A stretch of DNA of 57,773 bases from Bacteroidota bacterium. GTDB lineage: Bacteria; Bacteroidota; Bacteroidia; SXHM01. The translations under genes were made by a program, and so were the position numbers. The stretch's first letter is position 1, and every line of letters starts with the position of its first letter. Below are positions 50,616 to 57,773 of this stretch, in pieces. The stretch lies in assembly GCA_947479755.1 (NCBI GenBank), contig CANKAM010000021.1, positions 1 through 57,773 on the forward strand, read 5' to 3'. The notes beneath the pieces are model-generated. The model did no database searches, had not been told where the DNA came from, and saw only the letters and a program-made list of their open reading frames with translations.

Positions 50616-52262
50616 ATGAAATCTATAAAACTTTTTACTGCCTGCTTACTGCTGTTTGCTATCTTCTCTTGCTCCAATAATCAGAAACCTGCTGAAGAAG
50701 CGGCAGCACCAGGCCCAAATGCAGAACGCTTGAAGATTTATGCTCCGGTAAAACTTACATCCGATCTCAGTCATTTGAGCGTTAACGAAAAGAAAATGAT
50801 TGTCCTTTTTATTGAAGCAGCTAAAGAGATGAATGAAGTTTTCAAAAAACAGGCGTATGGCAATTTAGATTCATTGCTTGCAACCATTACCGATTCAGCA
50901 ACACGCGAATTGGTAAAAATAAATTACGGACCTTGGGACAGACTAAATGGAGACAGCTCATTTGTTGCAGGCATTGGGGCAAAACCCGATGGTGCAAATT
51001 TTTATCCTGCCAACATGACAAAAGAAGAATTTGAAGCCTTTAAGTCTGATGATAAAAAGAGTCTTTACACCGTTTTGCGCAGAAACGAAAAAGGAGAGTT
51101 GATTACAGTTCCTTATCATGTGGCTTATAAGGAGCATGTTGAGAAAGCTGCTTCACTAATAAAACAATCAGCAGAACTTGCAGAAGATGCCGGGCTAAAA
51201 AAATATTTAACTCTGCGTGCCGAAGCATTACTTACTGATGATTACGCTGCCAGCGATTACGCCTGGCTTGACATGAAGTCAAACGGAATTGATATTGTTA
51301 TTGGTCCGATTGAAAGTTATGAGGATAAAATCTATGGTTACAAAGCCTCAAACGAAGCGTATGTTTTTATCAAAGACAAAGAGTGGAGTAAAAAACTAGA
51401 GCGTTATGTTTCCTTTCTTCCTGAGTTGCAGACTTCACTTCCTGTGGATGCAAAATACAAGAAAGAAAGTCCGGGCACAGATTCAGAACTGAATGCTTAC
51501 GATGTAGTGTACTATGCAGGGGATTGCAATGCAGGCAGCAAAACCATTGCAGTTAATCTTCCAAATGATGAGGAAATACAAGTAAAGAAAGGAACAAGAC
51601 GTTCTCAACTAAAAAATGCCATGCGCGCCAAGTTTGATAAAATTCTTGTGCCAATTGCAAATACATTGATTGCCAAAGACCAGCGCAAACACATTACGTT
51701 TGATGCGTTCTTTGGAAACACCATGTTCCATGAAGTGGCGCACGGATTGGGAATTAAACAAACCATTAACGGAAAAGGCACAGTACGTGAAGCCTTGAAA
51801 GACAAATTCTCAGCACTTGAAGAAGGCAAAGCTGATATTCTTGGGCTTTACATGGAAACCAAACTGTATGAGAAAGGTGAGATAAAGGAAGGTGAAGTAA
51901 TGGATACCTACGTAACTTTTCTTGCGGGTATTTTTCGTTCGGTACGATTTGGAGCAAGCAGCTCACATGGCAAAGCAAACATGTTACGCTTTAATTATTT
52001 TGCAGAAAAAGGAGCTTTTACGCGAGATGAAACCACTGGAACTTATCGAGTTGATTTTGAAAAAATGAAAGAAGCCATGAACTCGCTTTCTACACTCATC
52101 ATCACATTGCAAGGCAATGGTGATTATGATGGCGTTACAAAACTTATGGAGGAAAAAGGAAGCATTGGTCCTGACCTGCAAAAGGAATTAGATAAACTTT
52201 CAGGTCTTGGAATTCCGGTTGATATTGTTTTTGAACAAGGAACAGAAGAGCTGGGACTTTAA
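50616..52262 (+). CDS. Lipoprotein metallopeptidase of the M49 (dipeptidyl-peptidase III) type
   Basis: 548 residues. Lipoprotein signal ending LFAIFSC (cysteine 19), so it is anchored in the envelope. The catalytic zinc site is H372-E373-V-A-H376 in FHEVAHGLG, with the second motif EEGKADILG (about 402-410). The M49 family normally has a HELLGH hexapeptide (HExxxH); this protein carries a five-residue HExxH version instead. Substrate-binding pieces such as GPIESYEDKIYGYKASNEAYV and VVYYAGDCNAGSKTIAVNLPN are family-typical. It probably removes dipeptides or processes peptides in the periplasm. The signal peptide start fits the ATG at 50616. Confidence 0.9.
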   Translation: MKSIKLFTACLLLFAIFSCSNNQKPAEEAAAPGPNAERLKIYAPVKLTSDLSHLSVNEKKMIVLFIEAAKEMNEVFKKQAYGNLDSLLATITDSATRELVKINYGPWDRLNGDSSFVAGIGAKPDGANFYPANMTKEEFEAFKSDDKKSLYTVLRRNEKGELITVPYHVAYKEHVEKAASLIKQSAELAEDAGLKKYLTLRAEALLTDDYAASDYAWLDMKSNGIDIVIGPIESYEDKIYGYKASNEAYVFIKDKEWSKKLERYVSFLPELQTSLPVDAKYKKESPGTDSELNAYDVVYYAGDCNAGSKTIAVNLPNDEEIQVKKGTRRSQLKNAMRAKFDKILVPIANTLIAKDQRKHITFDAFFGNTMFHEVAHGLGIKQTINGKGTVREALKDKFSALEEGKADILGLYMETKLYEKGEIKEGEVMDTYVTFLAGIFRSVRFGASSSHGKANMLRFNYFAEKGAFTRDETTGTYRVDFEKMKEAMNSLSTLIITLQGNGDYDGVTKLMEEKGSIGPDLQKELDKLSGLGIPVDIVFEQGTEELGL

Positions 52263-52265
52263 CAC

Positions 52266-54911
52266 CTACAGCTTGACAAATTTTATCAATTCGCCCTTAT
52301 CTGTTTTGATAAAATATACACCTGAATTCAATTCAGATATGTTAAAGAATATAACATTATCTGAAGAAGAAATCAATTGCCCCAATGCATCGTAAATTAA
52401 TACAGATACTACTTTATTGAAGAATATTTTCTCAGTATTTTTTGCAGGGTTGGGATAAACCGCAAATTCCGGTGAATACTGAACATCAATTCCTACCGTT
52501 TGGTTATTTGAAAATCCGGGAGTTGTATAACTGAAATCAACCCAGGTTTCGTCTCCATCTGTTTGTCTTCCCCATGAGTGATCGGTAGTTAATTGTGGTC
52601 CGTAAATTACTGAATCAACTACGGTCTCGCCATCAGGTAAAATAAGGGCAAGCTCCTCCCCTGCCGAATTCAGTTTGAAGTTACCGTGCAAAACACCTTG
52701 TGGATTTTGTTCGTCTGCCCATATCATTAAAAATCCGTTGGCAGGAATAATAGTTCTGCTGTTTCCGCTTGCAAACCTGTATTTGGTTTTATTATTTAAG
52801 GAATCGGTTACATAATATCCATCTAAATCTACCGCAAAATTATTAGGGTTGTATATTTCAAACCAGTCATCATATTCATTGTATTCATCAGCTACATTAT
52901 TTGTGTTGGAAGCTGACAGTTCATTAATATACAGATGATGAAAAGGAATAAAATTGGGGTTAACTTCAAAAACAGCTGTAAATGAAGTGTCGGTATTTAC
53001 AACAACAACAGTATCAGGATTTGTAATACTTGTATTAAGCCAGTTTACAAAACGGTATCCCGGTCTAGCCATTGCCTTAATCGGAATTTCAATAGTTGTA
53101 AAATATTTTCCTGTCCATGGGTAAGCGGCACCAGATATTCCAACAGTGTTTTCATCAATAATTAAAGTGCTTAATTTCACTCTGCCGGCTGCAGTATCAG
53201 AAACGTTAACAGTAACATTAACAGTATCTGGTAGTGAAAAATAAGACATATAATGCTGACGTATTCTTGAAGGTCTTCTACTTATAAACGTTTGAAGTCC
53301 GCTATTTATAGAATTCCATTTGGCCAGCGATGGAAGCTCCAAAGCTCTGTTTGCAAGATTTGTAGAAACAGATGGATACTTCCAGCGGTTAACGTGTTCC
53401 ATCATTTCAGGAGTAATTTCATTGTTTGTACTGGCAGCAATTCCTGAAACTCGTGATGGTAGAAACTCAGTATTAAGTAGGTCTGCGCATCGGTTTATAA
53501 ATAAATTATTGAATTTATTACTCACCAAAAGTGAACGAAGAAGAAGTGTATAATTCCCGGTAGAAGGAGATACTGCTTTAGATAATGAATTATAGGTATG
53601 ATAAATTCCATTACAATCACCACCAAAGCCTGCATCAAGGTCATACATCATCCAGCGCCACCGGCCATCAAGGTTTACACCTGCATTAGGACTATATGAA
53701 GGTATACGCTTTCGCCAGAATTTTATATTGTTATGAGGCCAATCACCATTACCCAAGTATATTTCCGATGTCTGATAATCCACAAAATTTTCAATATCCA
53801 TCTGGGTGTTGATGTAATTGTAATTATTTGTATCAGTCATATCATTATTAACTGCAAAATTCCGCATGCTTAAATAATGCTGGTTATCACTAGGCAAACC
53901 ATCATCAACTATAGCGTCATAAACAAGTACCGCCACATCTGCATCGCTGACATTGTACTTATTTTCGAGATAATGTTCATCAAAAATGTCTTTGATGCTT
54001 TGTATTCCCCAATATTCGCCATTTATAAAAACGATAACATGACGTGTATACTGAACTTCAAAATTCATATTCTTCACAATTTGACCTGCAAGGTCATCTC
54101 TTGGATAGCAGTCTGGTCTATGCCCTCCATTGCGCAATAAAAAACTCTTGAATTCATTGGTGTTCTTATCAGTAAACAATGAGTAATCAAATGAATTAGA
54201 ACCATAGGATGACCGCGCAACAACTTTAAATGATTTTTGCGGGGCAATCTTCCCGCCACCTCCATGATTAATAATTCCGCAATTTTGTGAAAAACCAAGC
54301 GTACCATCAGATTCGAAGAACTCTATGTGAACTTCCCTTTCCGCATCTGGCATGTTATAATTTCCACCTTCAATTGTGTCATTACCGTAAACATAAATAC
54401 CTGTTTCATTTGAAAACAGGTTCACACTATCGGTAGTTAAAGAAATAACAGGAAGAGAGAACCTGCTGCTCATTAACGGATCAATAAAATAAGTGGCAAC
54501 AGTTGTAGGGCTTGAAAGATTATTATTTCCAAATGCCTTGGCTTTTAATACCGTTGATTTATATGTCTCTGTATAAGGTGGCAACCACCCACGGGTCTTT
54601 GCTTTTATTGAATCATATAAGTTGATTGGGTAATTAAAACCCGGATTAGTTGGAATTGTAGAATAATTATCTAATTCCCCTATTCTGCTTTTAATTAAAA
54701 TTGAATCTATATAGAGTTGAGAGGATTCTGTAGGCTCATCACCGTTAAGAGTATAACGGATAGCAACATTATCATCCGAAGAAATTATTGTAACATAAAT
54801 TGAATCAGCATAAAATCCTGCAGGTAATGAAAGTTGCAAAGCATTTAATTGCTGAGCATTAGCAAAAGCAGAGATGAATACAAAAAATAACGAAAAAATC
54901 CTAAATAACAT
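52266..54911 (-). CDS. CotH-kinase-like secreted protein with lamin-tail domain and T9SS tail
   Basis: 881 residues. Signal peptide 1-19 (SAFANAQ). Residues about 20-130 resemble a chitobiase/FN3-type C-terminal fold (VAIRYTLNGDEPTESSQLY). Residues about 150-560 are the CotH domain (FKVVARSSYGSNSFDYSLFTD, LLRNGGHRPDCYPRDDLAGQIVKN, INGEYWGIQSIKDIFDEHYL, WRWMMYDLDAGFGG). A FlxA-like or LTD/lamin-tail domain follows (YINELSASNTNNVADEYNEYDDWFEIYNPNNFAVDLDGY, about 675-790). The end is a type A T9SS sorting domain (AVYPNPAKNTEKIFF ... GVYFIKT). CotH in Bacillus is a kinase of spore-coat proteins; here a surface protein kinase is inferred. The stop is 3 bases from the convergent M49 gene's stop. 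Confidence 0.92.
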   Translation of the reverse strand: MLFRIFSLFFVFISAFANAQQLNALQLSLPAGFYADSIYVTIISSDDNVAIRYTLNGDEPTESSQLYIDSILIKSRIGELDNYSTIPTNPGFNYPINLYDSIKAKTRGWLPPYTETYKSTVLKAKAFGNNNLSSPTTVATYFIDPLMSSRFSLPVISLTTDSVNLFSNETGIYVYGNDTIEGGNYNMPDAEREVHIEFFESDGTLGFSQNCGIINHGGGGKIAPQKSFKVVARSSYGSNSFDYSLFTDKNTNEFKSFLLRNGGHRPDCYPRDDLAGQIVKNMNFEVQYTRHVIVFINGEYWGIQSIKDIFDEHYLENKYNVSDADVAVLVYDAIVDDGLPSDNQHYLSMRNFAVNNDMTDTNNYNYINTQMDIENFVDYQTSEIYLGNGDWPHNNIKFWRKRIPSYSPNAGVNLDGRWRWMMYDLDAGFGGDCNGIYHTYNSLSKAVSPSTGNYTLLLRSLLVSNKFNNLFINRCADLLNTEFLPSRVSGIAASTNNEITPEMMEHVNRWKYPSVSTNLANRALELPSLAKWNSINSGLQTFISRRPSRIRQHYMSYFSLPDTVNVTVNVSDTAAGRVKLSTLIIDENTVGISGAAYPWTGKYFTTIEIPIKAMARPGYRFVNWLNTSITNPDTVVVVNTDTSFTAVFEVNPNFIPFHHLYINELSASNTNNVADEYNEYDDWFEIYNPNNFAVDLDGYYVTDSLNNKTKYRFASGNSRTIIPANGFLMIWADEQNPQGVLHGNFKLNSAGEELALILPDGETVVDSVIYGPQLTTDHSWGRQTDGDETWVDFSYTTPGFSNNQTVGIDVQYSPEFAVYPNPAKNTEKIFFNKVVSVLIYDALGQLISSSDNVIFFNISELNSGVYFIKTDKGELIKFVKL

Positions 54912-54953
54912 TCGCGTATAAAGACAACAATACGAATGAAGAAACTTTTGGTT

Positions 54954-56261
54954 CTATAATTTTAAAGATTTAGCCTGCCTCGAAGACTTTTCAGGGTTCC
55001 AGCTATCTTCATAAGATCTTCTGAAGATTAATTCCTGAAGGTAAGCATAGGTTCTTACCAAACGCAAATAATATCCGAAATACAGTGCCATCAGTGGCAT
55101 GTAGAGCATAAAATATTCAGCTTTTACATTTTTGCGTTCGCGGAACAATGAAAATACTATGAACTTAAAATAGTTATTAATGGTGTAAAGAATAAAATTC
55201 ATAGGAATGATAAAAACCAAACGCGAAGTATAGTTCAGAACCATGTCAATTAAGTAGAAATACCATTTAAAGTTAAGCACTAAACTGTAGGTGATATTTT
55301 CAACAAAAGATACAAAATTGGATATACGGAATGATTCATTTGGATAGAATACATCACGGTGTTTCCTTACACGAAAACGGATCAGTGATTTATCCCAACG
55401 CAATCTTTGTTTGGTCAGTGCTTTAAATGTTACCGGAACATTGGTTTGACAAATAGCAGTTGGTTCAAAATGGATTTCATAACCCATTTTACGGACTTTA
55501 ACAGTAATATCTCCGTCAAGCCCCGGACCTATATCCCACCCTCCTACACTGTCAAGGGCGTCTTTTTTAAATGCACCAAATGCACCTGAAATAATCCTGT
55601 AAATACCTAACTGACTTTGAGAAATCCTTCCGATGGAAATAGTATCAGTATATTCAATTGCCTGAAGTGATGCGCATAAACTTTCTCTGTAATTACGAAC
55701 CTGAACATCGCCACCAACAGCTCCTAATTTTTCATTGTAATAAAAAGGCACAATAATATTTTCTACTGCATCCCTATCGTAGGAGCAATCGGCATCCATA
55801 TGGATGATATATTTTCCTGAAGAGTAACGTAATCCAAGATTTGCTGCAGAAGCTTTTCCTCCACGCACATCATTACTAAGAAAAATATCAATAAGCCCGT
55901 TCTTTTTTAAGCTATTGCAAATAGATTTGGTCTCGTCATCAGAGCCATCGTCAATAACAATAAGTTCAAAGTTTTGATACGTTTGCTCTTTAAGAGAGTT
56001 TGCCAGTTTAAAAATATGCTTCCCCTCATTTTTTCCGGGAACAATAATGGAAATAAGAGGCTTTTCTGCCCAAAAAAGATTGCGACCTTCTTTAACTCTC
56101 TTCTTGCGGAATACGGCAGTTATTTTCCACAATAAAACCGTTGTAAAATCGACAAGGAAAAAGCGAACAAATTCAAAAAAGAAAAAAAACCAAAATACCC
56201 GTACTAATTTTGACGGACTTACAGATGAAATATAATTAAAGAATTCATCCAAATACTCCAT
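54954..56261 (-). CDS. Processive family 2 glycosyltransferase (PgaC/HAS-like)
   Basis: 435 residues. One N-terminal membrane segment (VFWFFFFFEFVRFFLVDF), then a GT-A domain with ISIIVPGKNEGKHI, VIDDGSDDE, the DXD motif in HMDADCS (D156-D158), GPGLDGDITVKVRKMG, and the QxxRW motif Q285-W289 (KQRLRWDKS) that marks processive synthases of poly-GlcNAc, cellulose and hyaluronan. Three to four C-terminal membrane helices (about 310-400) follow. Likely makes an extracellular polysaccharide across the inner membrane; which one is not clear. The start codon overlaps by one base (TAATG) with the stop of the TackOD1 gene, so the two are translationally coupled. No downstream synthase partner gene (pgaB or pgaD) is seen. 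Confidence 0.92.
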   Translation of the reverse strand: MEYLDEFFNYISSVSPSKLVRVFWFFFFFEFVRFFLVDFTTVLLWKITAVFRKKRVKEGRNLFWAEKPLISIIVPGKNEGKHIFKLANSLKEQTYQNFELIVIDDGSDDETKSICNSLKKNGLIDIFLSNDVRGGKASAANLGLRYSSGKYIIHMDADCSYDRDAVENIIVPFYYNEKLGAVGGDVQVRNYRESLCASLQAIEYTDTISIGRISQSQLGIYRIISGAFGAFKKDALDSVGGWDIGPGLDGDITVKVRKMGYEIHFEPTAICQTNVPVTFKALTKQRLRWDKSLIRFRVRKHRDVFYPNESFRISNFVSFVENITYSLVLNFKWYFYLIDMVLNYTSRLVFIIPMNFILYTINNYFKFIVFSLFRERKNVKAEYFMLYMPLMALYFGYYLRLVRTYAYLQELIFRRSYEDSWNPEKSSRQAKSLKL

Positions 56262-57697
56262 TATGCAAAGAAGTCTTTCGAAAGCTCCTGTAACTGAACC
56301 TCTGCCTTTTTATTTGCATCAAGCATTTTTACTTTATATAGCAGATTGACTTTAAAGCTGTTAAAATTTTTCTTAATCAGATTTTCGGTAAGAGCAGTCA
56401 AATTCATCAACTTCTGCTCAGCATTTTCTGAAGTTGTATTGGTAAGCATCAGATAAAGGGTAGACGAACTTTCAAATGCGATTACATCGGAAGATTTTAT
56501 ATTTTCTCTTACCACAGCTACTAACTCTTCCAGCAGTTTGCGTTCACCTTTTTTGCCAATCTTATTATACAATTCAAAAATGTTTTCGAGGTGCACCAAA
56601 GCTATTGATGTTTTTTGCGCAGGAGACTCTTTTACTTTTTCCAATTCATAATGCAGCATAATTCTCAATGTCTGCATATTGATTGTACCAAAAATATCAT
56701 CTACCTCCAGACTTGAGGAAAGGAAACCGCTGGTTGCAGCAGAACGTCCTTTTCTGGTCAGTTTGTAAATGTTTACAGTTTTGGGAACTAAGTATTTTAC
56801 ATCAATATCGTCTTCGCAGGAAAGGCATTTAGATTTGATAAAAGCATCCTGATAATTCTGGTCGCAGTTGTTGCAATGGTGAATTACTGAAGGTTTATCG
56901 TAGTCAATACCTATATGGCGAAGTGTTTTATTACACTTAGGGCAGTTGAGTGAACTATCAATATTGTTTTGAAAATCAGAGATTGGTCCGATATACGCAC
57001 AAGGAAAGTGGTGAACCAAATCTTCGGATTTTGAATTGGCTGAATTACAATGCGGACAAACTTCGCGATAGCTTAAAGCACCGCTGTTACAATTATTGCA
57101 CAGGTAAACGCGCTCATAAAAATCAGGCCAGATAAGACCTTCGCGATCGGCCCATTCCAGAATTTCAAGTACCTGCGGCTCTTCAGTATTTGTAAAATTA
57201 ATTGATAATTCAGGATAGGTGTAACCGATACTTGAATTAAGGTCAACAATAGGCTTCAGGGTACGAATATCACGTGTGTACATGTAATTCAAAACCTTTT
57301 TCACCGTCTGCCCTTCAAAAGAAGGAATAAGTTGATTATCGAGTTGTGTGGTTTTTAAGAAAATGCGTTTTGCTACTTCTGACATAGAAACCACCTGATC
57401 ATAAGAAGTCATTAACCCATCGTGCATGTTATTCAATAACGGATCTTTGGTTTCTTTGAAATTAAGCAAAAATACAGGCTTGAGATAAAACTCAGGATTG
57501 TAGTGTGAGCGAATTTTCTTCAACACAATACGTGCATACTCCGGATCAGAAGCGTCCAGAATAAGAGCATCGTAACCCATGGTGTGGTCAATATTCAGGA
57601 TGCTGTTGGTAGTGTCTATTACGTAAAAGACAAGATTGTTGTAATTGATTTTATGGTCAACTACTTTTATGTTTTCGGTTGATGTATTCATTGCCAT
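56261..57697 (-). CDS. TackOD1 zinc-ribbon protein with degenerate GGDEF domain
   Basis: 478 residues. Residues about 10-115 look like a receiver-like (REC) fold (NLVFYVIDTT, YDALILDASDP, KPVFLLNF), with no obvious phospho-acceptor set. Residues about 195-300 carry five CxxC pairs (C200/C203, C214/C217, C252/C255, C275/C278, C291/C294) plus H229, H230 and C233, with HHFPCAYIGP, CPKCNKTLRHIGIDYDKPS: the TackOD1-type zinc-ribbon output domain. Residues about 360-475 have a GGDEF-like outline (SIALVHLENIFELYNKIG ... LLEELVAVVRENIKSSDVIAF), but the GGDEF motif is replaced by ESSSTLYL, so cyclase activity is unlikely. It may sense a ligand and control the coupled glycosyltransferase. The end of the window cuts the region just upstream of its start (76 bases, nothing recognised). 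Confidence 0.82.
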   Translation of the reverse strand: MAMNTSTENIKVVDHKINYNNLVFYVIDTTNSILNIDHTMGYDALILDASDPEYARIVLKKIRSHYNPEFYLKPVFLLNFKETKDPLLNNMHDGLMTSYDQVVSMSEVAKRIFLKTTQLDNQLIPSFEGQTVKKVLNYMYTRDIRTLKPIVDLNSSIGYTYPELSINFTNTEEPQVLEILEWADREGLIWPDFYERVYLCNNCNSGALSYREVCPHCNSANSKSEDLVHHFPCAYIGPISDFQNNIDSSLNCPKCNKTLRHIGIDYDKPSVIHHCNNCDQNYQDAFIKSKCLSCEDDIDVKYLVPKTVNIYKLTRKGRSAATSGFLSSSLEVDDIFGTINMQTLRIMLHYELEKVKESPAQKTSIALVHLENIFELYNKIGKKGERKLLEELVAVVRENIKSSDVIAFESSSTLYLMLTNTTSENAEQKLMNLTALTENLIKKNFNSFKVNLLYKVKMLDANKKAEVQLQELSKDFFA

Positions 57698-57773
57698 TTC
57701 CTTTTTCAGTATTTATATTTTGTAATGGTAACGCTCATTTTATAAAAGCCTCTCCAAAGCGCATAATCGTCTG

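Noticed and set aside
54074-54307. Shadow frames in the CotH gene
   Set aside because: Same-strand and antisense shadows of a well-supported large gene.

Overview
The window looks like chromosomal DNA of a Bacteroidota bacterium, probably an environmental, gliding-type or Chitinophagales/Cytophagales-like member. Five lines of evidence support this. There are five secreted proteins with type IX secretion (T9SS) C-terminal signals: two with a 'gliding motility-associated' type B tail and SprB or PKD repeats, two with a type A tail, and one CotH protein with a type A-like tail. The primary sigma factor is the short Bacteroidota RpoD. Promoters carry TAnnTTTG -7 boxes instead of TATAAT. Most genes lack Shine-Dalgarno sequences. 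DUF4290, the N-terminally extended GAPDH and an initiator tRNA with a U1:U72 mismatch also fit. No phage, insertion sequence or CRISPR array is visible.

Layout. 0.1-3.8 kb: a small secreted protein, then the thrS-infC-rpmI-rplT translation operon ending in a strong terminator. 3.8-13.3 kb: housekeeping genes (rlmD, ahcY, era, der), an initiator tRNA and several small conserved proteins. 13.4-17.6 kb, minus strand: metK behind what looks like a SAM-II riboswitch, then an RluA-type pseudouridine synthase, panB and a coiled-coil secreted protein. 17.7-32.7 kb: two giant T9SS type B surface proteins flank lnt, a YdcH-like protein, a DUF1573-VWA protein, a C26 amidase, an aldehyde dehydrogenase, a beta-helix lipoprotein and an orphan SiaB-like kinase. 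32.7-36.4 kb: a tightly overlapping, A+T-rich surface-sugar operon (asparagine-synthase-type amidotransferase, FdtA-like cupin, hexapeptide acyltransferase, GT2). 36.4-40.2 kb, minus strand: dapF-GNAT-mltG-membrane protein (cell-wall theme). 40.3-45.8 kb: HtrA/DegQ protease, rpoD, GAPDH, a two-gene PBECR2-like/DUF2283 toxin-antitoxin-like pair, rlmB. 45.8-46.2 kb: a gene-free, palindrome-rich element. 46.2-54.9 kb: secreted lysyl-oxidase-like protein, outer-membrane barrel with two SPOR-like units, a lipoprotein, an M49 peptidase and a CotH protein. 55.0-57.7 kb: a translationally coupled pair of a TackOD1 zinc-ribbon protein with a degenerate GGDEF domain and a processive family 2 glycosyltransferase.

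The points most worth following up are: the SAM-II-like leader of metK placed directly after its promoter; the probable AUC start codon of infC; near-leaderless transcripts (asnB, rlmD, lnt); the toxin-antitoxin-like pair; the 42-nt-spaced palindrome element; the TackOD1/degenerate-GGDEF plus polysaccharide synthase pair; and several dispersed inverted repeats, one of which has become part of a protein-coding gene.
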